From an uncultured Chlorobiaceae bacterium (GTDB taxonomy: Bacteria > Bacteroidota > Chlorobiia > Chlorobiales > Chlorobiaceae): 64,000 nucleotides of DNA. This document shows, piece after piece, positions 29,315-39,052 of the stretch; position 1 is the first letter of the stretch, and every line of letters starts with the position of its first letter. The notes under the pieces were generated by a model. That model made no database searches, was not told the DNA's origin, and saw only the letters and a list, made by a program, of their open reading frames with translations. The position numbers were made by a program, and so were the translations under genes. Where the stretch lies: NCBI GenBank assembly GCA_903895195.1, contig CAITSZ010000011.1, forward strand, positions 62,001-126,000. The letters are read 5' to 3'.

Positions 29315-30343
29315 ATGATAAACCATGATCTGATAGAAGAGCTTGCGGAACTGCTTCATGTTGAATCCGAAGAGTCCAGGCGTATCCTGAACGCATTTTT
29401 CAGCGCCATGGTTACCGAACTGCTGGCCAAACGAAAGCTTTCAGTCAAAGGGCTTGGCTCATTTTCGGTGTCACATGTCCCTTTACAAAAAAAAAGTAAT
29501 GCATCGGGAACTACCTATACTCCTCCTTTTAATCGGCTGAAGTATGACAGGAAGGTTTCTGGAGCTGATGATACTGCGCGTATCGCTGCGTTGAGGCTTT
29601 TGACGAGTCCCGGTGAAGTCAAACCCATAGCCCGGGCCTTTGCAACGGCCTTCTCCAGAGCGTTCCAGCAGGAAAGAGAGATCAGAATCAAGGGATTAGG
29701 CAGTTTTTCCATAGATAACGGAGCCTACGGCTTTCTTCCTGAGCGATCTTTGGAAGAGCTGTTAAATCGGGAGTATCAAAATCTTGAGGAAGTTGTTCTT
29801 CCGCTTAATGATAAGCACCTTGGGCGAAAAGAGAGTAAAAAGTTTCCCTATGCCATACCCCTCTCAGTGCTTTTAGGCGTCTTGCTTCTGGTCGCTTATT
29901 TCTATTACGGTAACCCAGAAGCTCTAGTTTCGATTCCATCCTCTGTATATCGGGAAAGCAGGCTGAAGCCTGTTGTTCGTCAAGCGGCAGTCATTGTTCA
30001 GAAGTCCCCCGCCGGAACAGTTTATTCAAAAGAATTGTCCGGAAATGGGGTCGCTGATTCTCTGATTCTCGAAAAAGGGGAGTATACCATTGTCCTGGAA
30101 ACGTTTCGTATGGAACAGACAGCCTTGAAAGAAATAGACCGGTTGTGCGCGCAGGAAATAGTTGCCTATGTATGGCCTGGATCGCTCGATGGGGTAAAAT
30201 ATTTCAGGCTCATGACCGGAAGATTTTCAAACCGTGACAAAGCTCGTGACTCTCTCAAAGGCATGTCGAAAAAAATTGCCGGTAGCGCATATATCCAACA
30301 GGTTTTAAAGAAGGGGGTCGTTTATGGAGCAAAAGGCTTGTAA
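29315..30343 (+). CDS. Double HU-like, single-TM, SPOR-domain protein
   Basis: A 342-residue protein from the ATG at 29315; a TTG 18 bases earlier is in frame. Two HU/IHF-like domains, each with the motif (I/V)KGLGSFS, occupy about residues 1-75 and 80-145. They match the HU-CCDC81 type found in Bacteroidetes and Chlorobi. A single membrane helix follows (about residues 185-205), and a C-terminal SPOR domain (about 250-330), which binds denuded glycan strands at division septa. This points to a link between the cytoplasm and septal peptidoglycan, but DNA binding is not shown. Its stop overlaps bchY by 20 bases. Confidence 0.8.
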   Translation: MINHDLIEELAELLHVESEESRRILNAFFSAMVTELLAKRKLSVKGLGSFSVSHVPLQKKSNASGTTYTPPFNRLKYDRKVSGADDTARIAALRLLTSPGEVKPIARAFATAFSRAFQQEREIRIKGLGSFSIDNGAYGFLPERSLEELLNREYQNLEEVVLPLNDKHLGRKESKKFPYAIPLSVLLGVLLLVAYFYYGNPEALVSIPSSVYRESRLKPVVRQAAVIVQKSPAGTVYSKELSGNGVADSLILEKGEYTIVLETFRMEQTALKEIDRLCAQEIVAYVWPGSLDGVKYFRLMTGRFSNRDKARDSLKGMSKKIAGSAYIQQVLKKGVVYGAKGL

Positions 30344-31562
30344 GACGCTGCATCCCCAGTCAATGTGTCCTGCATTTGGCGGACTGAGGGTACTCACGAG
30401 AATTGATGGTGTTCAGGTATGTCTGGTTGCCGATCAGGGTTGCCTTTACGGGCTGACCTTTGTATCCCATTTTTACGCTGCACGCAAATCTATTATATCG
30501 CCTGAATTGATGAATGTCCAGATCTCAGGCGGCACCATGATTGACGATCTTCGGCAAACTATAGAAGGTATTGCCCTGGATCCGGCTGTGAGATTTATAC
30601 CCGTTGTCAGCACTTGTGTCGCAGAAACAGCTGGAATAGCTGAAGAACTTCTGCCACGCAAAGTCGGCAATGCGGAGGTTCTTCTGGTTCGCCTTCCTGC
30701 CTTTCAGATCAGAACGCATCCTGAGGCCAAAGACGTTGCAGTTGCAACGCTGTTAAGGCGGTTCGCACAGTTTGAAGGCCCTAAAAAAGTACAATCGCTG
30801 GTAATACTTGGTGAGATTTTTCCGGTTGATGCCATGACTATCGGAGGGATTCTCCAGAAAATGGGAGTTGATTCAGTGATCGCACTCCCCGGAACCGCAC
30901 TTGAAGATTATATCGAGGCGGGGCAGGTTCAAGCTTGTGCAGTGCTTCATCCTTTTTATGAAAGGACGGTATCCCTTCTTGAAGAAAAGGGGATAAAAAT
31001 TGTGAAGGGCAACCCGATCGGTGCGAATGCAACAGTGCAATGGATACGCCGCATCGGAGAAGCTCTCGCTCTTGATCCAGCTATTGTTCAGACTGTTGCT
31101 GAGGAGGAGGGGCAGAAAGCGAGGGATGTGCTTGCCCAATTCAGGCATCTTAAGGGTAAAGTGATTGTGGCCGGCTACGAAGGTAATGAACTTCCGCTGG
31201 TTCGTCTTCTTCTTGAGGCTGGTCTTGAAGTGCCCTACGTCTCAACATCGATCGCCAGGATGGAACTTGGTGAGGAAGATCACAACGTCTTATCGATGCT
31301 GGGTACTGAAATACGATATCGGAAATATCTTGAAGAGGATATGCAGGCGGTGGTTGAGTATGAACCTGATCTTGTTATTGGTACAACCTCTCTTGACAGT
31401 TTTGCAAAGGAGCGGGGAATCCCGGCAATTTATTATACCAACAATATTTCCGCCCGGCCGCTCTTTTTCGCTGCAGGTGCAGCAACAGTGCTTGGCATGA
31501 TCAGCGGCTTGCTTGCAAAAAAAGAGGTGTTCCAGAACATGAAAAAATACTTCGAAGAATAG
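30324..31562 (+). CDS. bchY: Chlorophyllide a reductase subunit Y
   Basis: Part of the nitrogenase-like BchXYZ complex, which reduces the C7-C8 bond in bacteriochlorophyll a synthesis. The 412-residue protein has the BchY signature start: QSMCPAFGGLRV and GCLYGLTFVSHFYAARKS. Cysteines C15, C40 and C98 have the spacing (25 and 58) seen for cluster ligands in NifD-like NB-proteins, and are probable 4Fe-4S ligands. bchX and bchZ are not in the window. It is the clearest evidence that the organism is phototrophic. Its start overlaps the HU-SPOR gene, so the two are probably co-transcribed. Confidence 0.9.
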   Translation: MEQKACKTLHPQSMCPAFGGLRVLTRIDGVQVCLVADQGCLYGLTFVSHFYAARKSIISPELMNVQISGGTMIDDLRQTIEGIALDPAVRFIPVVSTCVAETAGIAEELLPRKVGNAEVLLVRLPAFQIRTHPEAKDVAVATLLRRFAQFEGPKKVQSLVILGEIFPVDAMTIGGILQKMGVDSVIALPGTALEDYIEAGQVQACAVLHPFYERTVSLLEEKGIKIVKGNPIGANATVQWIRRIGEALALDPAIVQTVAEEEGQKARDVLAQFRHLKGKVIVAGYEGNELPLVRLLLEAGLEVPYVSTSIARMELGEEDHNVLSMLGTEIRYRKYLEEDMQAVVEYEPDLVIGTTSLDSFAKERGIPAIYYTNNISARPLFFAAGAATVLGMISGLLAKKEVFQNMKKYFEE

Positions 31563-31584
31563 TCCTTCATGTCATCTCAAAGCT

Positions 31585-31618
31585 TGCTGAGAGATCTCTC
31601 TTCAGATTTCTCTCAGCA
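31585..31618. terminator. Convergent-gene hairpin, possible terminator
   Basis: A perfect 10-bp inverted repeat (TGCTGAGAGA, 31585-31594, with TCTCTCAGCA, 31609-31618) lies between the bchY and frr stops. A second perfect palindrome, CTCAGTACTGAG, follows at about 31631-31642. Neither has a strong T-run. Confidence 0.45.
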
Positions 31619-31641
31619 CCAATTAAGTGCTCAGTACTGAG

Positions 31642-32202
31642 TTAAACTTCCATGATCTCTTTTTCTTTAAGGACAGTCAGGTCGGTAAGCTGTTTCTCAA
31701 ACTTGTGCAGCAGCTCGTCAGCATCCTTCTTTCCCTTGTTTTTATCATCTTCGCTGATTGCTTTATCTTTCTCGAGCTTTTCAATCTCGTGAATCATATC
31801 GCGGCGAAGATTGCGAAGGGAGATTTTTGAGTCCTCTCCGAATTTCTTTGTGAGTTTGACAAACTCTTTCCGGCGCTCTTCGGTAAGCGGCGGAATACTG
31901 ACTCTGATGTTCTGCCCGTCAGCGGCTGGATTGAGACCGAGATTAGCATCACGGATAGCCTTTTCGGTAGCGGCAACCATTGACTTATCCCAGATCTGCA
32001 CCATAAGGGTGTGAACGTCAAGAACTCCAACGTTACCAACCTGTTTGAGCGGCATCTGCTGGCCGTATGCTTCAACCTTGATCCGGTCAAGCAGGGTCGT
32101 TGTAGCCTTTCCTGTCCTGATCGAGGCGATTTCATGCTGAAACGACTCGATAGTCTTTTTCATTCTAGGCTCAAATTTCTGATAAACATCCCTGACACTC
32201 AT
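31642..32202 (-). CDS. frr: Ribosome recycling factor
   Basis: Separates the post-termination ribosome with EF-G. The 186-residue protein is full length. It has the domain I start (RMKKTIESFQHEIASIRTGKA), RIRV-type LTEERRKEFVKLTKK in the long helix, and ends in a helical region (KEKEIMEV). Here frr is without its common upstream neighbour pyrH. Confidence 0.96.
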   Translation of the reverse strand: MSVRDVYQKFEPRMKKTIESFQHEIASIRTGKATTTLLDRIKVEAYGQQMPLKQVGNVGVLDVHTLMVQIWDKSMVAATEKAIRDANLGLNPAADGQNIRVSIPPLTEERRKEFVKLTKKFGEDSKISLRNLRRDMIHEIEKLEKDKAISEDDKNKGKKDADELLHKFEKQLTDLTVLKEKEIMEV

Positions 32203-32254
32203 AGCTGTTCTGATAGGTTAGTGCTGGTTTGCCAAAAAAGAGGGAGTACTGTCT

Positions 32255-32482
32255 TTATTGAGCGCTCTGCTGTCCAACAGTGGCTTTGGCAAAGCGTTTG
32301 TTGAAGCGTTCGACGCGTCCGGCGGTATCAACAAGGGTCTGTTTTCCGGTATAGAACGGATGGCAGTTGTTGCAGATATCGACCTTGATTGTTGGTCGTG
32401 TTGAACGGGTAACAAAAGAGTTGCCGCAATTGGCGCAGTTGACGGTAACCTCTGTATACTTTGGATGGATATCTTGTTTCAT
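32255..32482 (-). CDS. rpmE: Ribosomal protein L31 (zinc-binding form)
   Basis: A 75-residue L31 starting at the [12 protein letters not shown]; a longer upstream reading is not supported because the added residues are unlike L31. Cysteines in CANC and CNNC fit the zinc-containing (C+) form. A typical C-terminus, [10 protein letters not shown], is present. It is divergent from recG and sits upstream of frr. Confidence 0.93.
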   Translation of the reverse strand: MKQDIHPKYTEVTVNCANCGNSFVTRSTRPTIKVDICNNCHPFYTGKQTLVDTAGRVERFNKRFAKATVGQQSAQ

Positions 32483-32581
32483 GACTTTCGTTGACTTTGT
32501 CGTACAATAAGTGATATGACCGGCAATAAAATTGTAAAGGTGCAAATATACAAGAATTTCAATCCAGTTACAACCATTAAT

Positions 32582-34702
32582 ATGACCGGTTCTACCTCAA
32601 TAATCTACCTGAAGGGAGTAGGGACAAAAAAAGCATCCATTCTTCAACAGGTAGGTGTTGCTACAATCAATGATCTTTTTGATTACTTCCCACGCCGCTA
32701 TCTCGATCGGCGTGCCATGAAAAGTATCAACAAGCTTGTCGATGGCGAAACCGTGACAGTTGTTGGTACAATAATGAAAACCCAGCTTGAGGGGAATACT
32801 CCCGGGAAGGCGCGTTTCAAGGTATGGCTTAGTGATGCTACAGGGGTTCTTGAACTTACCTGGTTCAGGGGTGTGCGATACTTTTCTCGCAACATTGTGG
32901 AGGGTGAAGCTCTTGCTGTCTACGGCAAAGTTCGATATTTCGGTCATCAGGCGCAGATGCAGCATCCCGATTTCGACCGTCTCAGTCTGAACGCTCATGA
33001 TCCGGGCTATGGGGAGTCAAGCGATTTTGATCTCTACCATACCGGCAAGATTATTCCTCTCTATCCGACAAGCGAGGCCATGAAACAGGCAGGCCTGACT
33101 TCCCGGCAGATGCGTAATCTTGTTGTGAGGGCTTTTGACGATATAGTGCCCGGCAAAGAGGAAAACCTCAGTGCATCCATTCTTTCAACCTGCAATCTGC
33201 TGCCGCTTGCCGAGGCATATCGTGAAATTCATTTTCCCTCATCGCATGAAGCGCTTGAAAGGGCTCGTTACCGTATGAAGTTTACGGAACTGTTTTATGC
33301 TCAGCTCCTCTTTGCCCTCCGCCACAATGAGATCCGGCAGATCAAATCTGCCGTCCGGTTCACCCATTCCGGTACGGTCACCGAAAAGCTCTATGCAAGC
33401 CTTCCGTATGAGCTGACCGATGCCCAGAAAAATGCAATCCGTGAAATATACCGCGACCTCAAAAGCGGCACTCCTATGAACCGTCTTCTGCAGGGTGATG
33501 TCGGTTCGGGTAAAACCATAGTTGCCATGTTTGCCATGGCTCTTGCTGCCGACAACGCCCTGCAGTCCGCATTCATGGCCCCTACCGAGATTCTTGCTGT
33601 ACAGCACTACATTGTAATGAAGCGCTTGTTTCAGCCTCTTGGTCTGCAGGTCGGTCTTCTGACCGGAAAACAAGGTAAAAAAGAGCGGCAGGCGGTTCTT
33701 TCAGCTCTCAGCTCAGGTGAGCTCAATATCGCTCTCGGCACCCATGCTATGATTGAAAAAGGTGTCAACTATGCCGGGCTTGGACTGGTGATCATTGATG
33801 AACAGCATCGCTTCGGGGTGTTGCAGCGTAAGGCCCTTCAGGAAAAGGCGACAAATCCTCATGTCCTCCTGATGACAGCCACGCCCATACCGAGAACCCT
33901 TACCATGGGTGTATTTGGTGATCTTGATGTTTCACTCATCCGTCAGATGCCGGCAGGCCGGACTCCGGTGAAAACCTATATCAGGAGTGAAAAAGAGAGT
34001 AACAAAGTCTATGATTTTTTCCGCTCACAGGTGGCTGAAGGAAGACAGGGTTATATTGTGTATCCTCTGGTTGAGGAATCTGAAAAAATGGATATGAAAG
34101 CCGCAGTGGAAAGTTATCAGCAGCTCTCTTCCGAACTTTTTCCTGACCTCCGGCTTGGATTGATTCACGGCCAGATGACACCCGATCAGAAAGAGGATGT
34201 GATGGGCCAGTTCCGAAGAGGAGATCTTAACCTGCTTGTGGGAACGACAGTGATTGAGGTTGGTGTTGATGTCCCGAATGCCACTGTTATGATCATTGAG
34301 CATGCCGAGCGATTTGGCCTTGCTCAGCTTCACCAGCTCAGGGGACGGGTTGGCCGCGGTGAACATCGCTCCACCTGCTTTCTTCTCTATGCCAAGCTTA
34401 CGGACGAAGCCCGCGAACGTTTGGCGGCAATGGAGTCAACGACTGACGGCTTCATCATATCCGAAATGGATGCAAAAATAAGAGGCGTTGGAAATATTCT
34501 GGGAAAAGAGCAGTCCGGAACCCTGAGTGGACTGAGGATTGCCGATTTGAACGTTGATTTTGATATCATGCAGTCTGCCCGATCTGCAGCATTCAAACTT
34601 GTCGCTGAGGATACACTATTGAAGGGGGCAGATCACAGTATGATCCGAAGCTATTATGATCGTTATTACCGTGAACGATCCTCTCTGGGTGATATCGGTT
34701 AG
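32582..34702 (+). CDS. recG: ATP-dependent DNA helicase RecG
   Basis: Remodels stalled forks and branched DNA. The start at the ATG at 32582 gives about 706 residues, near the family norm; an ATG at 32516 is also open but adds unrelated residues. The N-terminal wedge domain (about 1-250) contains [18 protein letters not shown] and an OB-fold. Helicase motifs: Walker [17 protein letters not shown] (motif II, DEQH box), [10 protein letters not shown], and the C-terminal [13 protein letters not shown] (motif VI). No strong ribosome-binding site is visible. Confidence 0.95.
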   Translation: MTGSTSIIYLKGVGTKKASILQQVGVATINDLFDYFPRRYLDRRAMKSINKLVDGETVTVVGTIMKTQLEGNTPGKARFKVWLSDATGVLELTWFRGVRYFSRNIVEGEALAVYGKVRYFGHQAQMQHPDFDRLSLNAHDPGYGESSDFDLYHTGKIIPLYPTSEAMKQAGLTSRQMRNLVVRAFDDIVPGKEENLSASILSTCNLLPLAEAYREIHFPSSHEALERARYRMKFTELFYAQLLFALRHNEIRQIKSAVRFTHSGTVTEKLYASLPYELTDAQKNAIREIYRDLKSGTPMNRLLQGDVGSGKTIVAMFAMALAADNALQSAFMAPTEILAVQHYIVMKRLFQPLGLQVGLLTGKQGKKERQAVLSALSSGELNIALGTHAMIEKGVNYAGLGLVIIDEQHRFGVLQRKALQEKATNPHVLLMTATPIPRTLTMGVFGDLDVSLIRQMPAGRTPVKTYIRSEKESNKVYDFFRSQVAEGRQGYIVYPLVEESEKMDMKAAVESYQQLSSELFPDLRLGLIHGQMTPDQKEDVMGQFRRGDLNLLVGTTVIEVGVDVPNATVMIIEHAERFGLAQLHQLRGRVGRGEHRSTCFLLYAKLTDEARERLAAMESTTDGFIISEMDAKIRGVGNILGKEQSGTLSGLRIADLNVDFDIMQSARSAAFKLVAEDTLLKGADHSMIRSYYDRYYRERSSLGDIG

Positions 34703-34732
34703 ATTTGTTGAAACATAAGGGAATACAGCAGT

Positions 34733-35698
34733 TTGAAAATGAACATGAAAAGTCAACATGAACCGGTTCCCGGTGGAATTGTCACCGAAGTATCCGGCGC
34801 ATCATATATTGTTATTGCCGACGACGGCACCGAATTTCGCACTCGTACTTTTCCCGGCACAAAAGCCGATAATGGCGATACTTCACTGGTAGTTGTCGGC
34901 GACAGGGTTGAACTCAAATTGATCGAGACAGGAACTGCATTATTTGAAGCAGTTATAACATTTGTGCACCCTCGAAGAAGTGCCCTGACAAGAAAAAGGG
35001 ATGTCCGCCGCAACCGCAGCAAAGAGAAAACCCAGGTCATTGCGGCAAATATCGATCAGCTGGTCGTAGTTGTTTCTGCCTATGAGCCACTGCTCAACAC
35101 CCGCCTTATCGATCGCTACCTGGTCTTTGCCGAATCCGAAAAGCTTGAAACCATTATTGTCGTTAACAAGATGGATCTTGAGGACTCAACGGAAACTCAA
35201 CAGATGATGAAGCCCTACAAGGCTCTTGGCTACACTGTTTTTTATACAAGTGCCGAAAAGAAGCGTGGTATGAAATCTCTGAAAAAAGCTCTTGCCGGCA
35301 AGCTTTCAGCTTTCAGCGGTCACTCAGGTGTTGGAAAGTCAACCCTGATCAACCAGCTTTTCGGCTACGAACGTTTGAAAACCGGCGAAACAAACTGGAA
35401 GACAGGAAAAGGCCTTCACACCACCAGTAACTCTGTTATGCTTCTTCTTCCCGGTGGAGGATACATTATCGACACTCCCGGAATAAGAGAGTTCAACCTT
35501 TCCGACATTACCCGGGAGAACCTGCGTTTTTACTTTAAAGAGTTCCTTGCCTTTATGCCTGAGTGTGCATTCTCCTCATGCAAGCATACAGTAGAGCCTG
35601 AGTGCGCAATTCTTCGTGCCGTTGAGTCCGGCCATATTGATTCTGACCGTTACGAGAGTTACCTTGCAATCTATGAAAGCATTGACCGGGACAGTTGA
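34733..35698 (+). CDS. rsgA: Ribosome small-subunit biogenesis GTPase
   Basis: A circularly permuted GTPase that helps 30S maturation. The 321-residue protein has an N-terminal OB-fold. The G motifs are in permuted order: G4 VVNKMDL near residue 147, G1 GHSGVGKST near 200 and G3 DTPGIREF near 250. A zinc site C-x4-C-x-H-x5-C (CAFSSCKHTVEPEC) closes the C-terminus. AAGGGA ten bases upstream of the TTG at 34733 makes that start more likely than the ATG at 34739. Confidence 0.94.
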   Translation: MKMNMKSQHEPVPGGIVTEVSGASYIVIADDGTEFRTRTFPGTKADNGDTSLVVVGDRVELKLIETGTALFEAVITFVHPRRSALTRKRDVRRNRSKEKTQVIAANIDQLVVVVSAYEPLLNTRLIDRYLVFAESEKLETIIVVNKMDLEDSTETQQMMKPYKALGYTVFYTSAEKKRGMKSLKKALAGKLSAFSGHSGVGKSTLINQLFGYERLKTGETNWKTGKGLHTTSNSVMLLLPGGGYIIDTPGIREFNLSDITRENLRFYFKEFLAFMPECAFSSCKHTVEPECAILRAVESGHIDSDRYESYLAIYESIDRDS

Positions 35699-35746
35699 CA
35701 CTGCTTGATTTTCCCGGTTCCCTTCATCATTGAACCTTGTTTACCA

Positions 35747-37129
35747 ATGATTATTACCGTCAATCCAGCTACGGCGGAACCGATTGCCGAATATCAAACC
35801 ATGACATCCGGCGAAATCCGGGAAGCAATAACCCGTTCTTACTGGGACTATATTTCATGGAAAGAGCTCTCCATCTCTGAGCGTAGTGTGCTCATGAAGC
35901 GCCTTGCAAAGCTTCTTCGTCTGGAAAAAGAGCAGCATGCTGCCCTGATAAGTCGTGAAATGGGTAAGCCCCTTTTACAGGCCGTGGCTGAAGTCGAAAA
36001 ATCCGCATTGGTCTGCGATTATTATGCCGACAATGCGGCCTCTTTTTTAAAGCCCGAAGAGAGCAATCTTGGTGGCGGAGTAAAGGGAGTGGTGAAATTC
36101 GAACCCATCGGGCTTGTTCTCGGTATTATGCCGTGGAATTTTCCCTTCTGGCAGGTCTTCCGTTTTGCCGCACCTGCCATAATGGCAGGCAACGGAATTA
36201 TTCTTAAGCACTCTCCTAACGTTACCGGATCAGCCATAGCTATTGAGCAGCTGTTTCGCGATGCCGGATTTCCTGCTCATCTTTACAGTGCGGTGCATAT
36301 CGCTCTTGACGACGTTGATCGTTTGACAGGCTTCATCATTGAGCATCCAGCCATTCAAGGAGTATCGTTGACGGGCAGTACTGCTGCAGGTCGTGCAGTA
36401 GCTGCAAAATCAGGCAAGGCACTGAAAACAAGCGTCCTTGAACTCGGTGGCAGTGATCCCTACATTGTTGTCGATGATGCTGACATCCCCAAGGCTGTAG
36501 ATATCTGTGCAGCTGCGCGTCTCCTCAATGGCGGACAAAGCTGTATAGCTGCAAAGCGCTTTATTGTGCAAAGCGGCGTGTTTGAGCAGTTTGAGCGCCT
36601 CCTCCTTCAGCGCATGCAATCGGCCGTGATGGGTGATCCTTTCGACCCGGAAATTGAGGTCGGTCCTCTTGCCCGCCACGATCTTCGCGAGCAGCTTCAC
36701 AGTCAAGTTATTCGGAGTGTTGCCGAAGGTGCACGCCTGCTTTGCGGTGGAACCATTCCGGAAGGCAAAGGCTTTTTCTACCCGCCAACAGTGCTCTCCG
36801 GAGTTCACAAATGGATGGAAGTCTATAGCGAGGAAACGTTCGGGCCTGTAGCAACCCTTATTGAGGCGAAGGACGACAGTGAAGCCATTCTTATTGCCAA
36901 CGATACCCCTTACGGCCTTGGATCAGCAGTTTTCTCCGGCAATACCGAAAGGGCGCTTGCCATTGCCGATCAACTTGATGCGGGCTGCTGTTTTATCAAC
37001 AGTATGGTAAAATCCGATCCACGCATGCCTTTCGGTGGAGTGAAACAGTCAGGATATGGTCGCGAACTCTCCAGTTATGGAATGCATGAGTTCGTCAACA
37101 TAAAAAGTTTATGCTACAAGCCCGGGTGA
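35747..37129 (+). CDS. NAD(P)-dependent aldehyde dehydrogenase (succinate-semialdehyde type)
   Basis: A 460-residue aldehyde dehydrogenase from the ATG at 35747; an in-frame TTG at 35705 would add 14 residues. Catalytic Glu is in LELGGSDPYIV (about residue 230) and the nucleophile in NGGQSCIAAKR (about 265). The Rossmann motif is GIMPWNFPFWQ. It is most similar in type to GabD/YneI succinate-semialdehyde dehydrogenases, though substrate is not certain. It follows rsgA by 48 bases. Confidence 0.85.
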   Translation: MIITVNPATAEPIAEYQTMTSGEIREAITRSYWDYISWKELSISERSVLMKRLAKLLRLEKEQHAALISREMGKPLLQAVAEVEKSALVCDYYADNAASFLKPEESNLGGGVKGVVKFEPIGLVLGIMPWNFPFWQVFRFAAPAIMAGNGIILKHSPNVTGSAIAIEQLFRDAGFPAHLYSAVHIALDDVDRLTGFIIEHPAIQGVSLTGSTAAGRAVAAKSGKALKTSVLELGGSDPYIVVDDADIPKAVDICAAARLLNGGQSCIAAKRFIVQSGVFEQFERLLLQRMQSAVMGDPFDPEIEVGPLARHDLREQLHSQVIRSVAEGARLLCGGTIPEGKGFFYPPTVLSGVHKWMEVYSEETFGPVATLIEAKDDSEAILIANDTPYGLGSAVFSGNTERALAIADQLDAGCCFINSMVKSDPRMPFGGVKQSGYGRELSSYGMHEFVNIKSLCYKPG

Positions 37130-37183
37130 CCATATCGGGATTTTGGAATGGTACTGTAACTCATTTTGATGGGATGGTGACCA

Positions 37184-39007
37184 TTAATCGCGCCAGGGTC
37201 CAAGATATTTGGCGAGCATTTTCTCAAGTTCCGATGTATTGATTGGTTTGGAGATATAATCGTCCATTCCTGCACTGATGCATTTTTCCCGGTCGCCCAC
37301 CATTGCATGAGCTGTCATTGCAACAATCGGAACTTCCGGTGTTCCGCAACGTGCAGGGTCATTTCTTATGATCCTGGTTGTTTCGTAGCCATCCATTTCA
37401 GGCATCTGGCAATCCATCAACACCAGATCATATACTTTATTGCGCATAGCCTCAAGCGCATCTTTTCCGTTGAAAACAACATCAGAAGAGAGTCCCATTC
37501 TTTTCAGCATTGACACAGTTACTTTCTGATTGACCGGATTGTCTTCAACGATCAGGATATTGAATATTTTAGGCTCATACTGTTGCTCTCTTATTTGTTT
37601 AATTTTATCAGGGCTTTCCGGCGCACGCTTTTCAAGATTCAAAATATCTTCAAGTGAGTTGAAAAGTTCCATACGTCTGACAGGTTTCTGGAGTAAGGTA
37701 AACTCCCCTGGAATGCAACGTTTTTTTATATCTCCAGAATGGACGGGTGAAGCAAGTAATATGAGTTTAAAGGCATGTTTTGAATAAAGCGCGTTCACAA
37801 ACCGATCCAGTTTATCCCCAGGGTTTTGGCGGTTATGTATATCAAGAATTACAACATCCCAGGCATCAAGTGATTCGCTATAATTCTGCCCCTTGTTCAT
37901 CAAAGAAAGTGCGGTTTCAATACTGGCAGCCTGGGTAGGGCAACACTCCCATGAATCAAGAAGATCACAGAGCATTTTGAGTGCAGTTGGATTGCTGTTG
38001 ACAACCATAACTCTCGGTGCGATTCTTCCCTGTACTGATATCCGAAGCTTTTCAGGCGAGTTCTTCTGTTTTTGAAGCAGAACATCAAAACTGAAAACAG
38101 AGCCCTTGTCTGGCTGGCTTTCAACGGAGATGCTGCCACCCATTTTGTTGACAAGATAGTGCGAAATCGACAACCCAAGACCAGTTCCTCCGTATTTCCT
38201 TGCCGTTGAACCGTCCCCTTGTATAAATGGTTTAAAAATAGAGTTTATAATCTCAGGTTGTATGCCGATACCCGTATCCCGGATGGTACATCTGATCAAC
38301 ACATCTGTTGCTGTTTCCTTTTCCTGCATGACGCTGACGACTATATCGCCATGATGAGTGAATTTTACAGCATTACTGATAAGATTAACAAAAACCTGTC
38401 TGATTCTAACCGGATCACCTATCAATGCAAAAGGAAAATCTCTTCCTGCTACAATCGTTAATTCGAGTCCTTTAACCTGTGCAGCAAAACCAAGCATTCC
38501 GCAAACATTTTCAAGGAGTTCGAGGAGATCAAAATCAACGATATCGAGAGCAAGGCAGTTTGCCTCAATCTTGGAAAAATCAAGAATATCGTTAATGATT
38601 TCCAGCAGGTTCTGGGCGCTGCTGATAATGGTGTCAATATATTTTCGCTGGTCAGGATCAAGCTGTGTATCAATAAGCATTTCTGACATTCCAATAATAC
38701 CGCCCATGGGTGTGCGTATTTCATGGCTCATATTGGCCAGAAACTGGCTTTTTGCTGCATTGGCTTCTCTTGCTTCCCTGACTTTTTCTTCCAGCTTTGA
38801 CTGCGAAGATTCGAGTTCAAAGTTTTTATCTTCGATCTGCCGTTTAACATCCGACAGTTCGATTGATTTTTTGATCAGTTTGATATTTTGTTCAAGGAGA
38901 GCAGCCTGTTTTTGCCGAAGTTCCTGTTCAATAATGCTGCTTTGAACTGAAGCTTTTTCAAGCTCAATTATTCTCTGCTGAAGTTGATTATGATCTTCGT
39001 TTATCAT
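37184..39007 (-). CDS. Soluble hybrid histidine kinase with two receiver domains
   Basis: A 607-residue kinase with no membrane helix and no PAS or other sensory domain. Residues 1-80 are a coiled coil. HisKA carries the phosphorylated His at H95 in NMSHEIRTP. The ATPase domain has NLISNAVKF (N box), DTGIGI (G1) and GGTGLGLSI (G2). Receiver 1 (about 330-455) retains the acceptor D389 but the acidic pair is replaced by VVNSN, so it is probably impaired. Receiver 2 (about 482-600) is canonical with IVEDNPVN and acceptor D532. The coiled coil, and the FIST gene next door, suggest that input comes from a partner. Confidence 0.92.
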   Translation of the reverse strand: MINEDHNQLQQRIIELEKASVQSSIIEQELRQKQAALLEQNIKLIKKSIELSDVKRQIEDKNFELESSQSKLEEKVREAREANAAKSQFLANMSHEIRTPMGGIIGMSEMLIDTQLDPDQRKYIDTIISSAQNLLEIINDILDFSKIEANCLALDIVDFDLLELLENVCGMLGFAAQVKGLELTIVAGRDFPFALIGDPVRIRQVFVNLISNAVKFTHHGDIVVSVMQEKETATDVLIRCTIRDTGIGIQPEIINSIFKPFIQGDGSTARKYGGTGLGLSISHYLVNKMGGSISVESQPDKGSVFSFDVLLQKQKNSPEKLRISVQGRIAPRVMVVNSNPTALKMLCDLLDSWECCPTQAASIETALSLMNKGQNYSESLDAWDVVILDIHNRQNPGDKLDRFVNALYSKHAFKLILLASPVHSGDIKKRCIPGEFTLLQKPVRRMELFNSLEDILNLEKRAPESPDKIKQIREQQYEPKIFNILIVEDNPVNQKVTVSMLKRMGLSSDVVFNGKDALEAMRNKVYDLVLMDCQMPEMDGYETTRIIRNDPARCGTPEVPIVAMTAHAMVGDREKCISAGMDDYISKPINTSELEKMLAKYLGPWRD

Positions 39008-39052
39008 GACCTGTTTTTGGGGGAAAAAGGTTATGGCAATTATTGGTGCTTT

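Noticed and set aside
38358-38945. 195-codon ORF antisense to the hybrid kinase
   Set aside because: Ser-rich shadow of the coiled-coil, HisKA and ATPase-domain coding strand.
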